Source: Apostichopus japonicus
Taxonomy: Eukaryota > Echinodermata > Holothuroidea > Aspidochirotida > Stichopodidae
Assembly (NCBI RefSeq): GCF_037975245.1
Contig: NC_092572.1
Location: 19,966,489-20,030,488 of the forward strand
Length of the DNA: 64,000 nt
Direction: 5' to 3'
The notes below the pieces were generated by a model. That model had not been told where the DNA came from, ran no database searches, and saw only the letters and a list, made by a program, of their open reading frames with translations. Position numbers and translations under genes: made by a program. Below, piece by piece: positions 1-13,200 of this stretch (its first letter is position 1; every line of letters begins with the position of its first letter).

Positions 1-369
1 TATTGGATCAGGGCTTGTGCAAATGCATTCTTGGAAAGAAGGCTATATGTAGAGTCTAGTGGGGCCCAGTAATGCTCTGGGCCCTTGGGTGCCACCCGCC
101 TATCTAACCGATCTATCCGTTCTGCCTTTAAGACTAGTCCTTAACAAAAACCTCTGCATAAACATTGACAATCTTACTAAGCTCATTCTCAAAACCCTGA
201 ATATTACCTAACACAAGCTCTTCAAAAGGAGACTCTCCTCAGGTACAATGACATCAACCTTTGCAGATTGCAATGTTTGCCTCACAGCTATGTTGTACTG
301 GCCAACCCGTATAAGTGGAAACTTAACACATGGATTTTACCTTTCTGACCAATACGACCCCACATATGT

Positions 370-1240
370 CAAATACTAGTGCTAATTGTACAAGTTAATT
401 CCGACCTAAGAGAATGGGACATAGCAAGTCAGCTACAAACATTTCTACTTGATCTGTTTGTTCCGCAACAGTTACCCAGCATGATACATTGCCAGCAATC
501 ACCACTAGTGTCCCATCCAGCAATGAAACTAACGGGTCCCTCCAGGGAAACGCTCTCTTTTCCTCGATTAATTACTGAAACAGCTGTCCCACTGTCTACA
601 TATGCTAATACCTACTCCGTCAACTACAGTAACGAAAAATGCCCCATCCAACTTTCAAGGTGGACTGCTTATGCGAGAGGCATTCGATACGTACTGATCA
701 GGTAGAGGGTATGCTGTTGCTGATATGGACTCCGATGCTGATTATTTGGACATCCATAACTGTAATGACCAATTTCATTGCTCGTGTAGCATCTCACATC
801 TGCCTGACTACATCGTTGCTGTGGCCTACTTCTGAATGAACCCTCCATCTCTAAGCTGCTCAACCGTGTGGGCTGAATATAACGCCTGTCACGACTTCCG
901 GAGGACAAGCGGCTTCTATACGCTGTTCGTGCTACCATAACAGTATATGTCTTATCTGTCTGCTCTGCAAGATTGGACAAATTCAGCTCAATAAACGGTA
1001 GCGTAGGCTCTCATTATGAAGTGATTTTAACATCTGATCTGCTAATATGTTGTCCATGACAGTGCCAAACTCGTTTGCAGAAAGAGATAAGATATCTTCA
1101 AAGATATATCCTGGGCCATACTTGAGAAAGTCGTGGGCAGCGTTGATAGAAAGATAGAGTTAAAGTCAAGTTTGAAGGAACTTAACTGTATTCCTACAGC
1201 ACAAACACAAACACACAAGCACACCATACAGCCTGCCACA
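370..1240 (-). pseudogene. Decayed LTR-retroelement gag-protease fragment
   Basis: Read on the minus strand, several short frames line up like a retroelement polyprotein. Near 1240-980 there is a gag-like helical stretch (ILADQMLKSLHNESLRYRLL). Near 740-800 there is a degenerate zinc knuckle (CYTSNEIGHYSYGC, second Cys lost). At about 588-596 a retropepsin-like active site reads VDSGTAVSVIN, followed by a segment ending in ILLGRN, which fits the C-terminal part of a retropepsin fold. Stops and frame changes separate these blocks, so this is a relic. No LTRs were found around it and no reverse transcriptase is recognisable in the 370 bases to its left. The exact clade is not assigned. Confidence 0.6.
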
Positions 1241-2361
1241 GTAGATACATCAACCAGCTCACAGCAATGTATACATTCCCCGTGTGCTAACTCTGAAAGG
1301 ATATCTTGCCTGGCAATCGACTTCCAGGAAAACCAAAGATTTTTGTTTGTATCCTCACATTGGCCAAAGACTTTAATTTTAACTCACTAATACTGGGTAA
1401 AGATAATGCCTGCTGATTACGCCATTGTAGAGTGGAGTTTCAGGTTCGGCGGGGCAGGTTAACTGTAACTGAAACTTTTAACTTGAATACAAGATACAAT
1501 TAGACAACATAACAGGAAGGGGATCTGTGTGCAACCGAATATATTAACAGTAACTCTCATTAGGATGCATGCTATGTCCCTGTCACATATTAATAGTTAG
1601 TACCTGGAAAAGGGATGCACTCAGCCATGCATCAATACCATTATAATAATAATAATATACAGGTAGTCAGAGTATCAGTGACCTGTACAGTATGAGTCGA
1701 TATTCTGTTCCACCAACTACCTTGAGCGTAACGGTAAGATATTTTATCGCAAAACTGTCCGATGACAATAGCCAACTATTAATACACTTAGCCATGACTC
1801 TATACTGCTGTTGAGGAGATAAGGTAGTCCAAATGGCCCTAAAATACCTCATTGAAAGTCGAAATAACAACTCACATGAAGATTTCCAACAAAATTGCTA
1901 TATATTATTTCTTCTCCACAGTGTACCAATTTTTCTCAACCGATGGAAACAATATTCTAATAATTAAGTAGAATATTTATGAAAGTTGATATCTAATTAA
2001 GCTAACAGCTAGGCTATAATAGTAAATTAAATCGTTTCAAGTATGATCAGCGTTACTAAGTATGATTAGGGAGTTGTAAACAACTCTCTGAGATGATGTC
2101 TGATATGATACACTGCCTTGAGAAGAAACGGTTTATACGGTAAAGAGCATACATTGAAACAACCATTATCTAGAGTTAGGAACAGGATACTAAGATGGTG
2201 GTGTCAACTAAGAATAGACAACCATTTCTTTTCAAAGAAAAGGTCACATTACCTACTGCCGGAATAACCCATAAAGCTACCGTCTAGACTAAAGCCATTA
2301 ACAAATATAATACGATAGCACTTTATAATGTTGTAATACACACATAAAGTCGCACACTTAC
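1241..2361. other. Gene-free stretch
   Basis: No convincing coding exon. It holds a short TAA/ATA run near 1640-1660 and a 22-bp near-palindrome at 2068-2089 (AGGGAGTTGT/ACAACTCTCT) that resembles the foldback insert at 52.3 kb. Confidence 0.5.
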
Positions 2362-2486
2362 ATTGGAAGTCAATATAATTCACTTGTATGATGTTGTGGT
2401 GTGAGCTAGAGATCCTTGGATCGTTCTTCGTTAGCTTGAAAAAGACAGTCGCGCTGAAGGTGATCACGAAGAGTATCCTTGTGTCT
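2362..2486 (-). CDS. Candidate coding exon with signal-anchor-like segment
   Basis: On the minus strand a 125-nt block lies between a TAG acceptor (2487-2489) and a consensus GTAAGT donor (2361-2356). It would encode RDTRILFVITFSATVFFKLT followed by a polar stretch ending in NYIDFQ. A short basic N-terminal part, a hydrophobic segment and then a polar stem is the layout of a type II membrane protein, such as many Golgi enzymes, but no family is recognised. The reading frame continues upstream to a Met at 2593, so this could also be a first exon without the proposed acceptor. No partner exon was identified. The call rests on the donor and the composition only. Confidence 0.22.
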
Positions 2487-2489
2487 CTA

Positions 2490-4371
2490 CTCACAAAATT
2501 TACACGTATATGTATTGTACCGGTTGCAGGTCTTCTCAGAGAATGGGCATGCGCATAGCAGACTATCAATGATAGGCATACTCTTCCATGCATATTTCTT
2601 TGTCGGTGGATTCTTAATTATATGACATAATTAAAACTCACCCCATAGGAACACAGAATAAGAATAACAATGTTGAGAAAGGAAAGTCTTATTATTTTGA
2701 AGCCTATGACATAACAAGAATTTCCCACAAATTATTCTCTGCATTTTAAAGTTAAATGTGGCAACAAATGTCGTGTTGCATTTGATTATTTTCAAGGACG
2801 TTTGAAATAATTGTAATGAGTAATAAACAGTTAAAAAGAATTGATTTAATGTACAAAATATCTGAGACGAGTGGATATAGCTTCTTCAATAGCATTGTAT
2901 GTGTATGAGTGTGAGCAACTAGTTTTGATCGTAACCCTGGACTTGAACAAATAAATTTAAATTCCACAAAAGTCTTTGGAAAGAATCACAACGTCCTCAG
3001 AAGAATTATATTGCTAAGGGTATGGTAAGATTCTTGGCACCTGGATATGAGCAATGAAAACAAGTACTTGGGTCCTCTCTGAGAGTCATAAACCCACCGG
3101 TGTGCATGGAGTTAATCAGGTGAATTCAATTGGTGAATTCATGGCATGCATTACTGATTCCCATAGCCCTACTGAACATGGGAAAGTTCTTTCCTATTTT
3201 CATGTATTTGCAGAAATCCACTACATAGCGCATTGAACCGTTAAGTTTGGGGTTTCTCCTTCCTTTTGTCATCGCTATGTTATGTTTTTGATCAGCTCAT
3301 TCGGAATACGTTTTTTTAAATATTCACCCTATAATCCGTTCGTACCATAGAGTTGGATACAGGTAACTTTAACCTGTCAATTATCGTTTGAAAGAGCAAG
3401 CACAAAATTAACGCAAGCGGGAACGAAATTAAATTTTACCATTTGCAACCTTAACAAGTTTGAATTGACACGCGCGTCGAACATAAATTCCAAAGTAAGT
3501 GTACACTTGTGCGTTTATCTCAAGTGCAGTCTACGTAAGAGTATTGTAAACTTTGCGGATAGTCAAATAATTGAAAAGCATTAAGCTGACAAAATTTTGT
3601 TTGAATCAAAACAATTGTTGATATGTAAACAGTGTGTTCAAAATCAAAATGAACATATGATCGTTGAGTATTGTCTAAACACTGGGTAGGGTTGTAGCTC
3701 AATGGGAGAACGGTTAGAAAAGTCATTCCCAATGTCATCATTTTATAGCTAGACCTTCAGACAGTGTTTGATATGTCTCTAATAGCAACTGTTCAGTGGT
3801 GGATCTAGGGATGAGTTTACAAAGAAATTACTGATATCTGGCAACCGGATCGAGAGATAGAGTTTACACTTAGTCTGAGAGAAATATTATCACCGAGAGT
3901 TTATCTCTACTAGAGTTAAAATATTGAAGAAGATGTTAAACCCCCTTCCCATCTCCCCATTTACAACAGAAAAGGCATTACATCAGTTGGCTTCGCTCAT
4001 CATATAGCCTGGCACACATAGCCTATTATTTGAAGTAGTTAGCGGTTAACGTTCCCAGTATCCCGAAATCTCGTTCAAAGGAAAACAATATACCAAGACA
4101 CTATACTTTACTTGAAAAGTTTCAAGGACTGGTCAGTTCAAAGCCACGCCATTTGCAGGAGCTGTCAAGCAAGTACACCAAACACTATCATAGTTTGCTA
4201 TGTTTGCTGATTCAAATATGTTTAGTGAGATTAAGTTTGTTTTGTATTTCTTGGCAGTTTGCATCTTTGCTCTCCTCAGATAACTTACCTATTTTGTCTT
4301 AAAACTATACTAACTCTGGAAGAACGCTATGAAAACACGTTATTGTTAGGTTTGTACCATCAATTTGTTGA
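2490..4371. other. Gene-free stretch
   Basis: AT-rich, no supported gene. A tRNA box-A-like string (GTAGCTCAATGGGAGAACGG) occurs at about 3692-3711 but has no box B, so it is not called as a tRNA. Confidence 0.5.
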
Positions 4372-4735
4372 AAGAGCGTTGTAGTCAAGTGCTTAAGGCA
4401 GTGGACGTGCGATCTAAGGTTTACAGGTTCGAGTCCTGACCAGATCATTGCGTTGTGCCCTTGGGCAAGGCACTACATCTCCGTTGCCTCTCTTCACCCA
4501 GGTGCATTAATGGGGAGTTAACTTGTAAATAAATAGTTGCACGATGGTTTATGGCTGAACCTTATGGGAAGTACCGCAGGGGATATGTAGAGGTGTAGCA
4601 CTGTAGTGCCCCATGAGGGATTGTTTGAATTGTGCACAAGTTAATAGTGACCAAGCAGGGATAGTGTTGTAAAGACGTGTGAGGGCCCCTTGGCCTCAAA
4701 CTAGGTTAACAACAAGGTTAACTTAATGCCAATAT
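4372..4735 (+). mobile_element. tRNA-headed SINE with conserved central domain
   Basis: The head has a pol III box A (TCAAGTGCTTAAGGCAGTGG, near 4385) and box B (GGTTCGAGTCC, near 4426). It is followed by the block GTGCCCTTGGGCAAGGCACT (4455-4474), a motif shared by many marine deuterostome SINEs, then an unrelated body and a tail ending in GTTAAC-type repeats near 4700-4735. The 5' end is set at the start of the tRNA-like region and the 3' end is approximate. No target duplication was identified. Confidence 0.7.
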
Positions 4736-4932
4736 CAATTTCAATGACTGAAACTACAATATTCTTTCTATTATCCTTTTCGAGTGATGAACTCAAGGGG
4801 TTTTGTTGTTTAATTGACTAAAAACTGTGAATTAATGTTTTTCATAAGCATTGTATTTTATGAACTCACTACACATTTTTTAGTGTACTGAAGTTAATGT
4901 CATCTATATTAATTAATTCTGGCTGCTTTCAG

Positions 4933-5049
4933 GTGGAAGTACTTCGTTTTCATGAGGTTATTCAACAAAAGCCCAAGGCTTGGCAATTCCCCATGCAGCC
5001 TTTTCCAAGAATTACTAGTTCGCCACACAGCACTAGGCCAAAGTTTTGA
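4933..5049 (+). CDS. Candidate terminal exon, unknown gene
   Basis: After an acceptor-like TGGCTGCTTTCAG an open frame of 39 codons begins VEVLRFHEVIQQKPKAWQF and ends in a TGA stop. The composition is protein-like and the acceptor is good, but no domain is recognised and no upstream exon was found. It could be a chance frame. Confidence 0.2.
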   Translation: MEVLRFHEVIQQKPKAWQFPMQPFPRITSSPHSTRPKF

Positions 5050-8000
5050 TCTTTGTTTATTTCCCTAATTGTTGTATAAGGAAAACTCAAAAGCTCTCAC
5101 CTTACACTTTTCAACCTGACCTACTCTAAATAGGCATTTATTTTATGAAATTGTGAGCAATTTGGGTTTCCAGTATGATTTATATGCCCAGTGAGAGTAA
5201 TTTTGGTTGGGTGTCCAAGCCAAGAACGCCTTTGCCAACGTGGTCTCTGACTTAACTGCAGACAAGGCCTTCCGCTTTTTTAACGCCTCTCTCTCAAGGC
5301 TCCCTCCCCTATCCATTCAATATGACCAACACCAGTCTATGTACCTTAACCATCTTATTTTTGTTTTGCATCCCACAGAACTTGAACTGTATAGCTTTAA
5401 TGAATGATTCAATTACTTAATGTCAGATGCTAGAGAGACTTTTAGCTTTGGTGATCTCTCACTGCAAAATGAATCTTAGTCATATCAAAATCATCTCAAT
5501 TGAAAACAATTTAATTTTAAAGAACATCAACATTGACCTCGAAGATTCTAAAAAGGCAAACTGCTCAACTATGAAAATACTGCAGCAATTTCATGAAGGA
5601 TTTGGAACACATTTGTGGTAGCTTAAGCGTTGTAAAAGTAACTGCCGTTGTTAAACTAATGCACTGTATTTACGATGGGTCATATTTCTATAGATTACGA
5701 TTTGATAAATTGAAATATGATTGAGACATAGAGCTGTTAATAATCGAAACAATCTGCCCATTGATATGCTTGGAAGGAGCTTGGTAGGATGTACTGCAAC
5801 CCCGAACTGACAACACTGAAACTAGCCGTTCACGCTGCGGCTTCATGAATTGTCTATGGTTATGTACTTGAACTTCGGATACTTGTACAGGATATAATTT
5901 ATGGCCTGCGTATCATATAATATATAACATGCCATGTACGATAAATAGTTTCTGCACAGTTACTTGAAAACACGCATGTGTGAAAAGGATGCATTTGAAC
6001 GGGACAAACTCTTCGTACGTATACCATGTCCAATACTATGTACGGTATGTCGCGTTTACACATTAACTCGATAAACATACATATGTTGAAAGTGGTATAT
6101 TGATGTCTTGCACATTCAGTTAGTTGAACAACATTTACCATTTCATATCAGGGGTATAGGTTTTGCAAGGATACTTGATAAAATTCAGGTGTAACGTACT
6201 ACACTTTTACACAATTAACACCAATACAGGTGTTTGTCATACTAATATATATTGACTTTTATTTGATGGTCACAAACATGGCCATGCTATGCAGTGTTGC
6301 ACACTTGGTATCCATTCGTGCGTACCGCAGGAAGAATTACATTGGCTAAAATGCCTCCTATATTGCCAAAAAGGGCACTTCCCAGGACACCTCCCTAGTT
6401 GCAGGTAAATATATTATAACTGAACTTGCGTATTATTGTAACTTTGTAAGCTACTCTTTACCCTTAATTAACTGTTTAAGCTTGAAGTAATATTGCAATT
6501 CTTTGCCGGGAAATCCCCGTTATCCTGCTGAGTTGTCTTCTATGACGCAAACAATCGTGCACCTGGCCTTTGTTCGAAGAGTTGAGATTTCCGGTCTCCA
6601 AAAGACTGGTGACCGCAACTCAGAGGCGGTGTTCTTTGATTTAGTAACTTCTCGCGAGCTTAAACATTGTTCAGACTAATATAAAATAAGCTGATTGTAA
6701 CGTGCAGTGTGGCACTCTTTGACAAAATCTCATACAAGATGAAGATACAAGTCTACGAACGGTACGTTGTCATATCATTTTCTATCAACCAAGTTGGTAT
6801 GTTCTAATACCACGGCGCCGTGTCAAACAGTTCGTAGGTATCGTAAGTGCTCAGAATAGTATTTAATACATTGTGAGTCGTATGAGTTGTTAACAAAGTG
6901 CGCTATTACACTGAGGGAGATAACGCCCAATTATTTAGGAGTAACGTTATTAACCGATTATTAACATTCGCGTTATTTACGTTAATTAGTTGCGCTCTGA
7001 ACTGCTTGGAACTGTAGGTACGTTTGTAAGGACCAGTGTTCTGCGGTGAATGGATATATATCAGTCATTCCGTAATAAGTAGCATTAGTGCGTAAGTCCT
7101 AGTTCAGCTATCAAACAGAAAGCAAGATTAAATGATCCACATTAAAGTCATTTAGTCCAACGATTGTTTCTTAGTGTATTTGCATCGGACGCTGAGTTCA
7201 GCGCCGCGTTGTGCGCTGAGTTGAAACGCCGCATTGGAGTATTCTGTTAACAGTTAACGTTCTGCGTTATGTAAGGATAACTCTAAGAGCCGTTTATTGT
7301 AAGTACAATATTTTGTGCCCCTGTATGCTAAAGGAGGTTTGAATAAGCGGTACCAATGTACAATGAGCACTTGAATATCTTCCCCATTGCCATCTTCTTG
7401 TCGAGGCTCTCTTTCAATAACCCCCAACTTTAAATATTGCCCCATTAGACGAGGAAGTGACAAAACAATAAAAGTGGATAGAAAAAGTATCAAGGCACAA
7501 TGAAAGCTAATGGAATCACCAAATAAATTGTTAGCCAAGAAAAGTTCAATCTGTCATCGATGTATACTCCTAAATACTCAGACTTTATATTGACTAGTAT
7601 TATTGTTATTGCTATTACTACAACCAATACCACCACCACAAACAACACCACCAGCCACACCACAACTACCATTAACACCACTACCAACACTTCCTCTATT
7701 ATTAAGATTTCGTTTTATTATATTTTTGTATATATGCGGATGGATCTAGTGCAATATATCTTTCAACTTGTCGTGATTTGACTTTTTTCCAACCGGCAAA
7801 ACCAGCAATGACAAAACACAATTTGAATGTGGGAGGCTGTGAGTTTTAGTGGAGGGTGGGTTGGTCTGGGTATGGTTTGTGAGGGTAGGTGGGGTGTTCG
7901 CAGTCGGGATTCGTATTATTAAATATTGTTTTGCTTTGTTTGCTTTCTCCTTAATTCCTTTTTCCAATATTTTATCTATTCCTGATTTGACTTTTTTTTG

Positions 8001-8260
8001 TCAACTTAATGTTTTTGGAAGTGAAACTCTTCGACAAGAACCTCATTTTTTTTATAGTTTTACTTCCCTTTTTTTTGCATTGCTGTTAATATTATAGTTG
8101 TTTATTTTGTGCAACTTTTCTACTATGTAATGAAAACAGAAATAAACGAGACAATCCATCAGTAGAACGTATCATTTATTATAAGTAAGCGTAGAAGAGA
8201 CATAAAGATAAAACACTAATAAACTAACCATTTCCATTTGAAATTTGCTATACCAATATT
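5050..8260. other. Gene-free stretch with ACC-rich low-complexity block
   Basis: No supported gene. 7611-7690 is an ACC/AAC-rich low-complexity run that produces spurious Thr/Asn and Val-rich frames on the two strands. The remainder is AT-rich with only short frames. Confidence 0.5.
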
Positions 8261-8680
8261 TCCACCAAGATTTGTTGAAATAAAGAACTTAGTAATAATT
8301 TTTCAGAAAATTGTTATTTACCAACTCTTGTATATAAGACAACATTGTAACATTCCGCCGAAAATTGTTGAAATGTACCAGATGTGACTTAAGAAATAAG
8401 TATCAGAAAAATCGTCATCATTTTAAAATTTTGAATAAAATAAAATAGTTGAAATGACAATTAAATTGTAATATGTTATCATTTCAATATTTTAAGGAAA
8501 CTATCAAATTGATCAATTGGAAAGAATTTAAAAATTTAATACTTTGCTGATATACGTTGAAAATAACAAGAATATGAACATTCGAAATCATTTCAGCATT
8601 GTTCAGAAAATTGTCACGTTGCTCAATCGGAAAGAATTCACAACTTAACTCTGATACAATAGAGATAAATTGGAAAATTC
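8261..8680. repeat. Diverged internal duplication
   Basis: Two blocks, about 8491-8540 and 8606-8650, share TGATCAATTGGAAAGAATT-like and TGCTCAATCGGAAAGAATT-like strings in AT-rich surroundings. This is an old local duplication. Confidence 0.4.
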
Positions 8681-9359
8681 AGCTCGGGCACTCGTCACAT
8701 TTTAACAAATGTATCTTATGCCCTGTTTTTGTTTTTGGTAGAAACTTCGGTGTCTAGCCCAACCCTTGCTTCTAAGCTCTAACCTTCAATTATTTGTAAT
8801 AAATATATTTTGAGATCTAAAGTCTGCGCCAATCATTCCTCACTTTGCGAAAGGTTGGCCTTCATTACTTTTGTTTTACGTGTGTAAGCGAGGCCGATCA
8901 CGGTAAACGTAGAGTTCGGAACGGTACACAAATATACTATGAACAACACTAGGAACCGTGCGTAACATATATTTAATCAAAATACTTCCTTGTAACACCT
9001 CGTGGCCAACCCAACAAGCCTTTTAAAACAGCGAGCATGGGCTCGCCGACAGCGAACATGCACGAGTGAACATAAAGATTAACTATTATTACAAAAATAA
9101 AGGGCATATATCGTGTTACCATTTCGGATACAAATGAGGGATAAAGGTTAAGGGTGAGACTTAACTTTACAATTGGGTACAGTCGTTTGTTATTTCATTA
9201 AAAATATAGTGAGCAAGCAGTCTTTATTATAAGATTTTACAATATTCTCCCCTTGGTTAAATAAATCGTCCTCGATTGATACATTTCCCTTACAAAAATT
9301 CCTTATTTTCCCCTGAATGTTCATATTGCCCTATGCTCTCACAACTTGACCACAAGTAA

Positions 9360-9515
9360 CTATAATATATATCATTTCTAAGTAACAATACGTATCTAAG
9401 TAACAATAACAATACCTATCCAAGTAACAATATGTACAATAAGTAACAACAACAATACCCATCGAAGTAACAATACTATATTACAAGTAACTAAGTAACA
9501 ATACTCTATATCATA
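9360..9515. repeat. AAGTAACAATA minisatellite
   Basis: Imperfect repeats of AAGTAACAATAC-like units with variable spacers, about ten copies, lying downstream of the 3' end of the ZU5-UPA-Death gene. Confidence 0.7.
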
Positions 9516-9978
9516 AGTTGTCCTGAATCGATGTAACAAACTCCAAATTTACCCCGTTGCTTGGTGCAGAAAGTTGGTGTTGTCTGTGTGTAACGTTCAA
9601 TGATGTGCCATTGAAATGTAAAACGATACCTTGTAGGCCATGTAGTATCCAAGTAAAGTTTTCGCAGCTACATGATTGATACCAAGTCTACCACAATATA
9701 TCACAATGAAAGGTCGCAGCCTGTTAAAAAATCACATGGAATATGAATCCACTTATCAGTTTAACATGAGAGTTACAACAAAAAATGAAATTATTTTAAT
9801 ACATTAACTGAGCATTAAAGCGTTAAACTGTCTTCTTGTGTAACATTTGAAAGGGAACGGTTCGTTGGTATCTGAAGATGTGTTAGTATATATACAAGAT
9901 TCTACTCTTCGTTGCAATTCATATAAATTACTTCCGCTGGTTCGATTGTTCTTGTTTGAATTGGCATTTGTCTACATT

Positions 9979-10230
9979 TCAACTCATGTAGGCTGATATT
10001 TTGAGCAAATATTCTTGTAAATCAACTCTTCCTGCTTTTTCCAAAGCATCTCCGAGATCGACATAACTTCCAGCGCTTGCTCTTTTCCGTTTCCACAAAA
10101 GTAGCATTTGGTATATCTTTTCCTGGATAGATGTATGATTCGTTTGTTCGAGATTTTCGAGTTGTCCGCTGGTCAAATTAAGGTTCCTTCCAACCACCTT
10201 CCAGCATATGCTAAGTTCTCCTGATAAGTA
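9979..10230 (-). CDS. Terminal exon: Death domain
   Basis: 84 codons including the TGA stop. It starts after an acceptor TTTTCATAG in phase 0, matching the phase-0 end of the exon at 12791. The translation begins [19 protein letters not shown] and carries Death-fold landmarks: the W..VGR.L.L helix start, [11 protein letters not shown] in the middle, and [17 protein letters not shown] in the last helices. A different acceptor 10 nt downstream (TATCAG) would break the frame, so the upstream site is chosen. Death domains form oligomers with other Death proteins in apoptosis and innate signalling; the partner here is unknown. Confidence 0.85.
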   Translation of the reverse strand, partial: YLSGELSICWKVVGRNLNLTSGQLENLEQTNHTSIQEKIYQMLLLWKRKRASAGSYVDLGDALEKAGRVDLQEYLLKISAYMS

Positions 10231-13200
10231 CTATGAAAACGAAGTATAAGTGAAAAGTACTCTCATATCAAGACAGTGTTGATGTTCTGGAGAACCATCG
10301 TGAATAAAATATTCTTAGAAAGGTGATCCTAATTATTTCTTCATTTAACCACAAAACGTTTTGCTTTGAAAATTTATGAAGGATTTCATAAATCTTCTCC
10401 ACGCCAATCATTCACATTCCTATACATTGTCTGCCAAAATATGCCTATGTTTAGAATTGCGCAGCAACGAACCAACCGTAGAAACCGTTAAAGACCAACT
10501 ATGGAGACTTTTCGATGAACATAAAATCCCACCATTTTGCATGTATGTAACCCTTAACTCACTCCAATTACATTGCTGTAATTAACTTTACCAATTTCGG
10601 ACGTTAAATACGTGAAAAATGGGAAAAAAGTCAGCTTTTTATGAAACCTATTTCAGAAAATCCTGAAACATTCCGAAGACATCAGGTGATCATGTGACGT
10701 CACTGTTTGTATACCTCACCCACAACAATACTTTTAGTGTGTAAAGTTGTATACTTGAGCTGCCAAAAACATCAACGATATTACTCCATTTCCCCCGAAA
10801 TGCCACAATTCTGTGTTGTTGCAGGTTGCAGTTATACCTCACCCAACAAAAGCATCATCTTTTTTAGATTTCCGAGTAAAAGAACCGACGTAAAACGCCG
10901 CAGACTTTGGATCAATTTTGTGAGTTCCACGCGGAAAGATTTTCAGCACCCGGAGTATCTTATGCCCATGAGTCCACATGCATGACCCTGCCTCTGTGTA
11001 TGCTGCAAATGTCTCATTCTGCGGAAATTATATACTGTCGATAGCTGTGTCGGACAAAGCTAATGTGAAATTGACCCTTCAAGTCTCCTCGTAAACAAGC
11101 TCTGGACGTCCTTACATGTAACATTATATCACGCAATTGACAGTATAATATTTACTGTAAGAGATGACCGTGTATATACCGTGCCTACGGTAGCATTGTT
11201 ACTACATGTAGTGAGTTACATGGTCGATTCGGGTCAGCGTCTTCTCGTAGTTGTTCGATTATGTTTAGTGTCTTTTTGGTAATTCTTTGACAGTAACGTA
11301 AGCCATTTTCCCGCCACACATCAGGTATGAGGCATCTTTTAGGTCTATTCTTCTGTTCAGTTTACGTTATCTTGCGATCAAATTGTATTACGGAATCGAC
11401 AAGCTGCTTGCATGTTCTACAGTATATTGTACCGAACGGACCTATTGACGCTCCGCTTTGTAAAAGCTGCTTCCATTTGAGTGGAAATTTTGCTTATAAA
11501 ATAATAAATTTAACTAACTTTTCTTCTGAAAATTGTCTTCAAACTATTTGTTTACCTTCATGTGTTCTTGTTTTAAGCTAACAGCTTTTCAAACGCTCGA
11601 AATTGGAAGTCAAATAATGTACAATTGTTCGCTATCTGTGTATAAACCGTGCCTATATCAGCGTTTAATTTTCGCGGAAAACAAACAATGACGTCACACG
11701 GTGACCAGAGGCTCCTTTGGGTCAATCTCTGTTTTCAGACATTCCAGAGGTTCATGTCACGTGACTATCCAAAATGTCCATTTCATGGTCTTTTTTGATG
11801 GGTTATAGTAGGTTTTCGAAGATTATTTTTTACACATGTTGATTATGGGTATGTTAACTCCCAAATTAATGGAAAATCCCCCCCCCCCCAAAAAATGTCT
11901 CCATAGTTGGTCTTTAAATCTGTTTGAACGGAAATAAACCTCCGAGCTGCTGCTCTTACTTTGACAAAGATTTTTGACATGACGTATGCTCTCGCGGTAC
12001 CCGTGAAAGCGGCTAGCCATGAAGTTTCAGCAATATGATGTCTAGATGAGAAACCTTCCCCTGTCTTGAAAAAAAGTGATTTTTCAAGTCCGGTAACTTT
12101 CGGGGGTACACCGATCAGAAGATTAAGCAAGAGATCAAATAAATTCTCCCGGGCCATCTCTAAGGGATGAGATGTTCTCTCGTCGGTGACGACTACATGT
12201 GGAGAATACACTGTGTATAAGGCACAGTGCAGGGCAGAATAGAGGAAGCTATCATTTCTTCTCAAATGAATGAACATTGTGTGTTCATCGCATGTGGATG
12301 ACACGTCCCGTAGCATACGGCAAAAGCTACGTCGTGAGAAGGTTCCAACAAGTTGATGTCAGTGTAACTGTGACAGTGTGAACCAATTTCATTCCTCTCG
12401 TCTTAAAACTCGTTTCAAAACGCAGATGTTTTTAGCTTTAAATGATAAATTCTTAACAAACAGGCAGTGGACAGAGACCCGGAAGTGTGTTCGTAAGTAG
12501 CAGCGCAAAGCACTTTTACGAATATTGCTGGTAAGAGTGATGGGAGAAAAGGCGGGATTTGAGCAAAACGAGGTGAGAACAGACTGAAATCAATGTAAGT
12601 AAGAAATAACTTTAAAACAATAATGATATCGAAGACAATTACGCGATAGAGGTTCGCTTTGGTGTACATTTTCGCGTAATCTTTTCAGTGAAGGCCTAAT
12701 TGGTCAATACTTAATAAATTACAATATATTAAGCTTAATTTCACCGTTGAAGTTACTCTCCGTAGAATATAGCAACGGGTAAACAGTTACCTGAAGACAC
12801 TTGTCACGAACTATGGTTTGTGAAATTGCTGACGGCAGTTCTTCTTGTGAATCGCCTGCAGTACCATTCCCTGTTGAAGGTATGATTGCTTCAGCTCTTG
12901 ACAAACTGGATTCCTTGTAATAAAATGGCATATCAATAATATCGTCAGTTCGAGACCTTTATACACATCCGATTGTTTTATAATTTCCAACACATAATCC
13001 TTTATATAAGACACTTAAGTGTATATATTGCAGGAACAAACCAAGTAATACACTTTTTTTTGCAAAAATCCTTAACTGAAGTTTTATTTATCAATAATAA
13101 TAATAATAATAATAACCAGCAGTTATTTTTACGACGCTTGAGCGGCCACAAATATGGGAGAAATCCGTAAGGGCTTATGGATTAACACCTACACGTCGGG

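Noticed and set aside
3692-3711. tRNA-like box A
   Set aside because: No box B, no cloverleaf and no acceptor stem.
7560-7781. Thr/Asn-rich and Val-rich opposing frames
   Set aside because: Both are translations of an ACC/AAC low-complexity run.
11843-12316. 157-codon minus-strand frame
   Set aside because: No recognisable domain, runs through a poly-C tract, and lies within an intron of the Death-domain gene on the same strand without matching splice sites.
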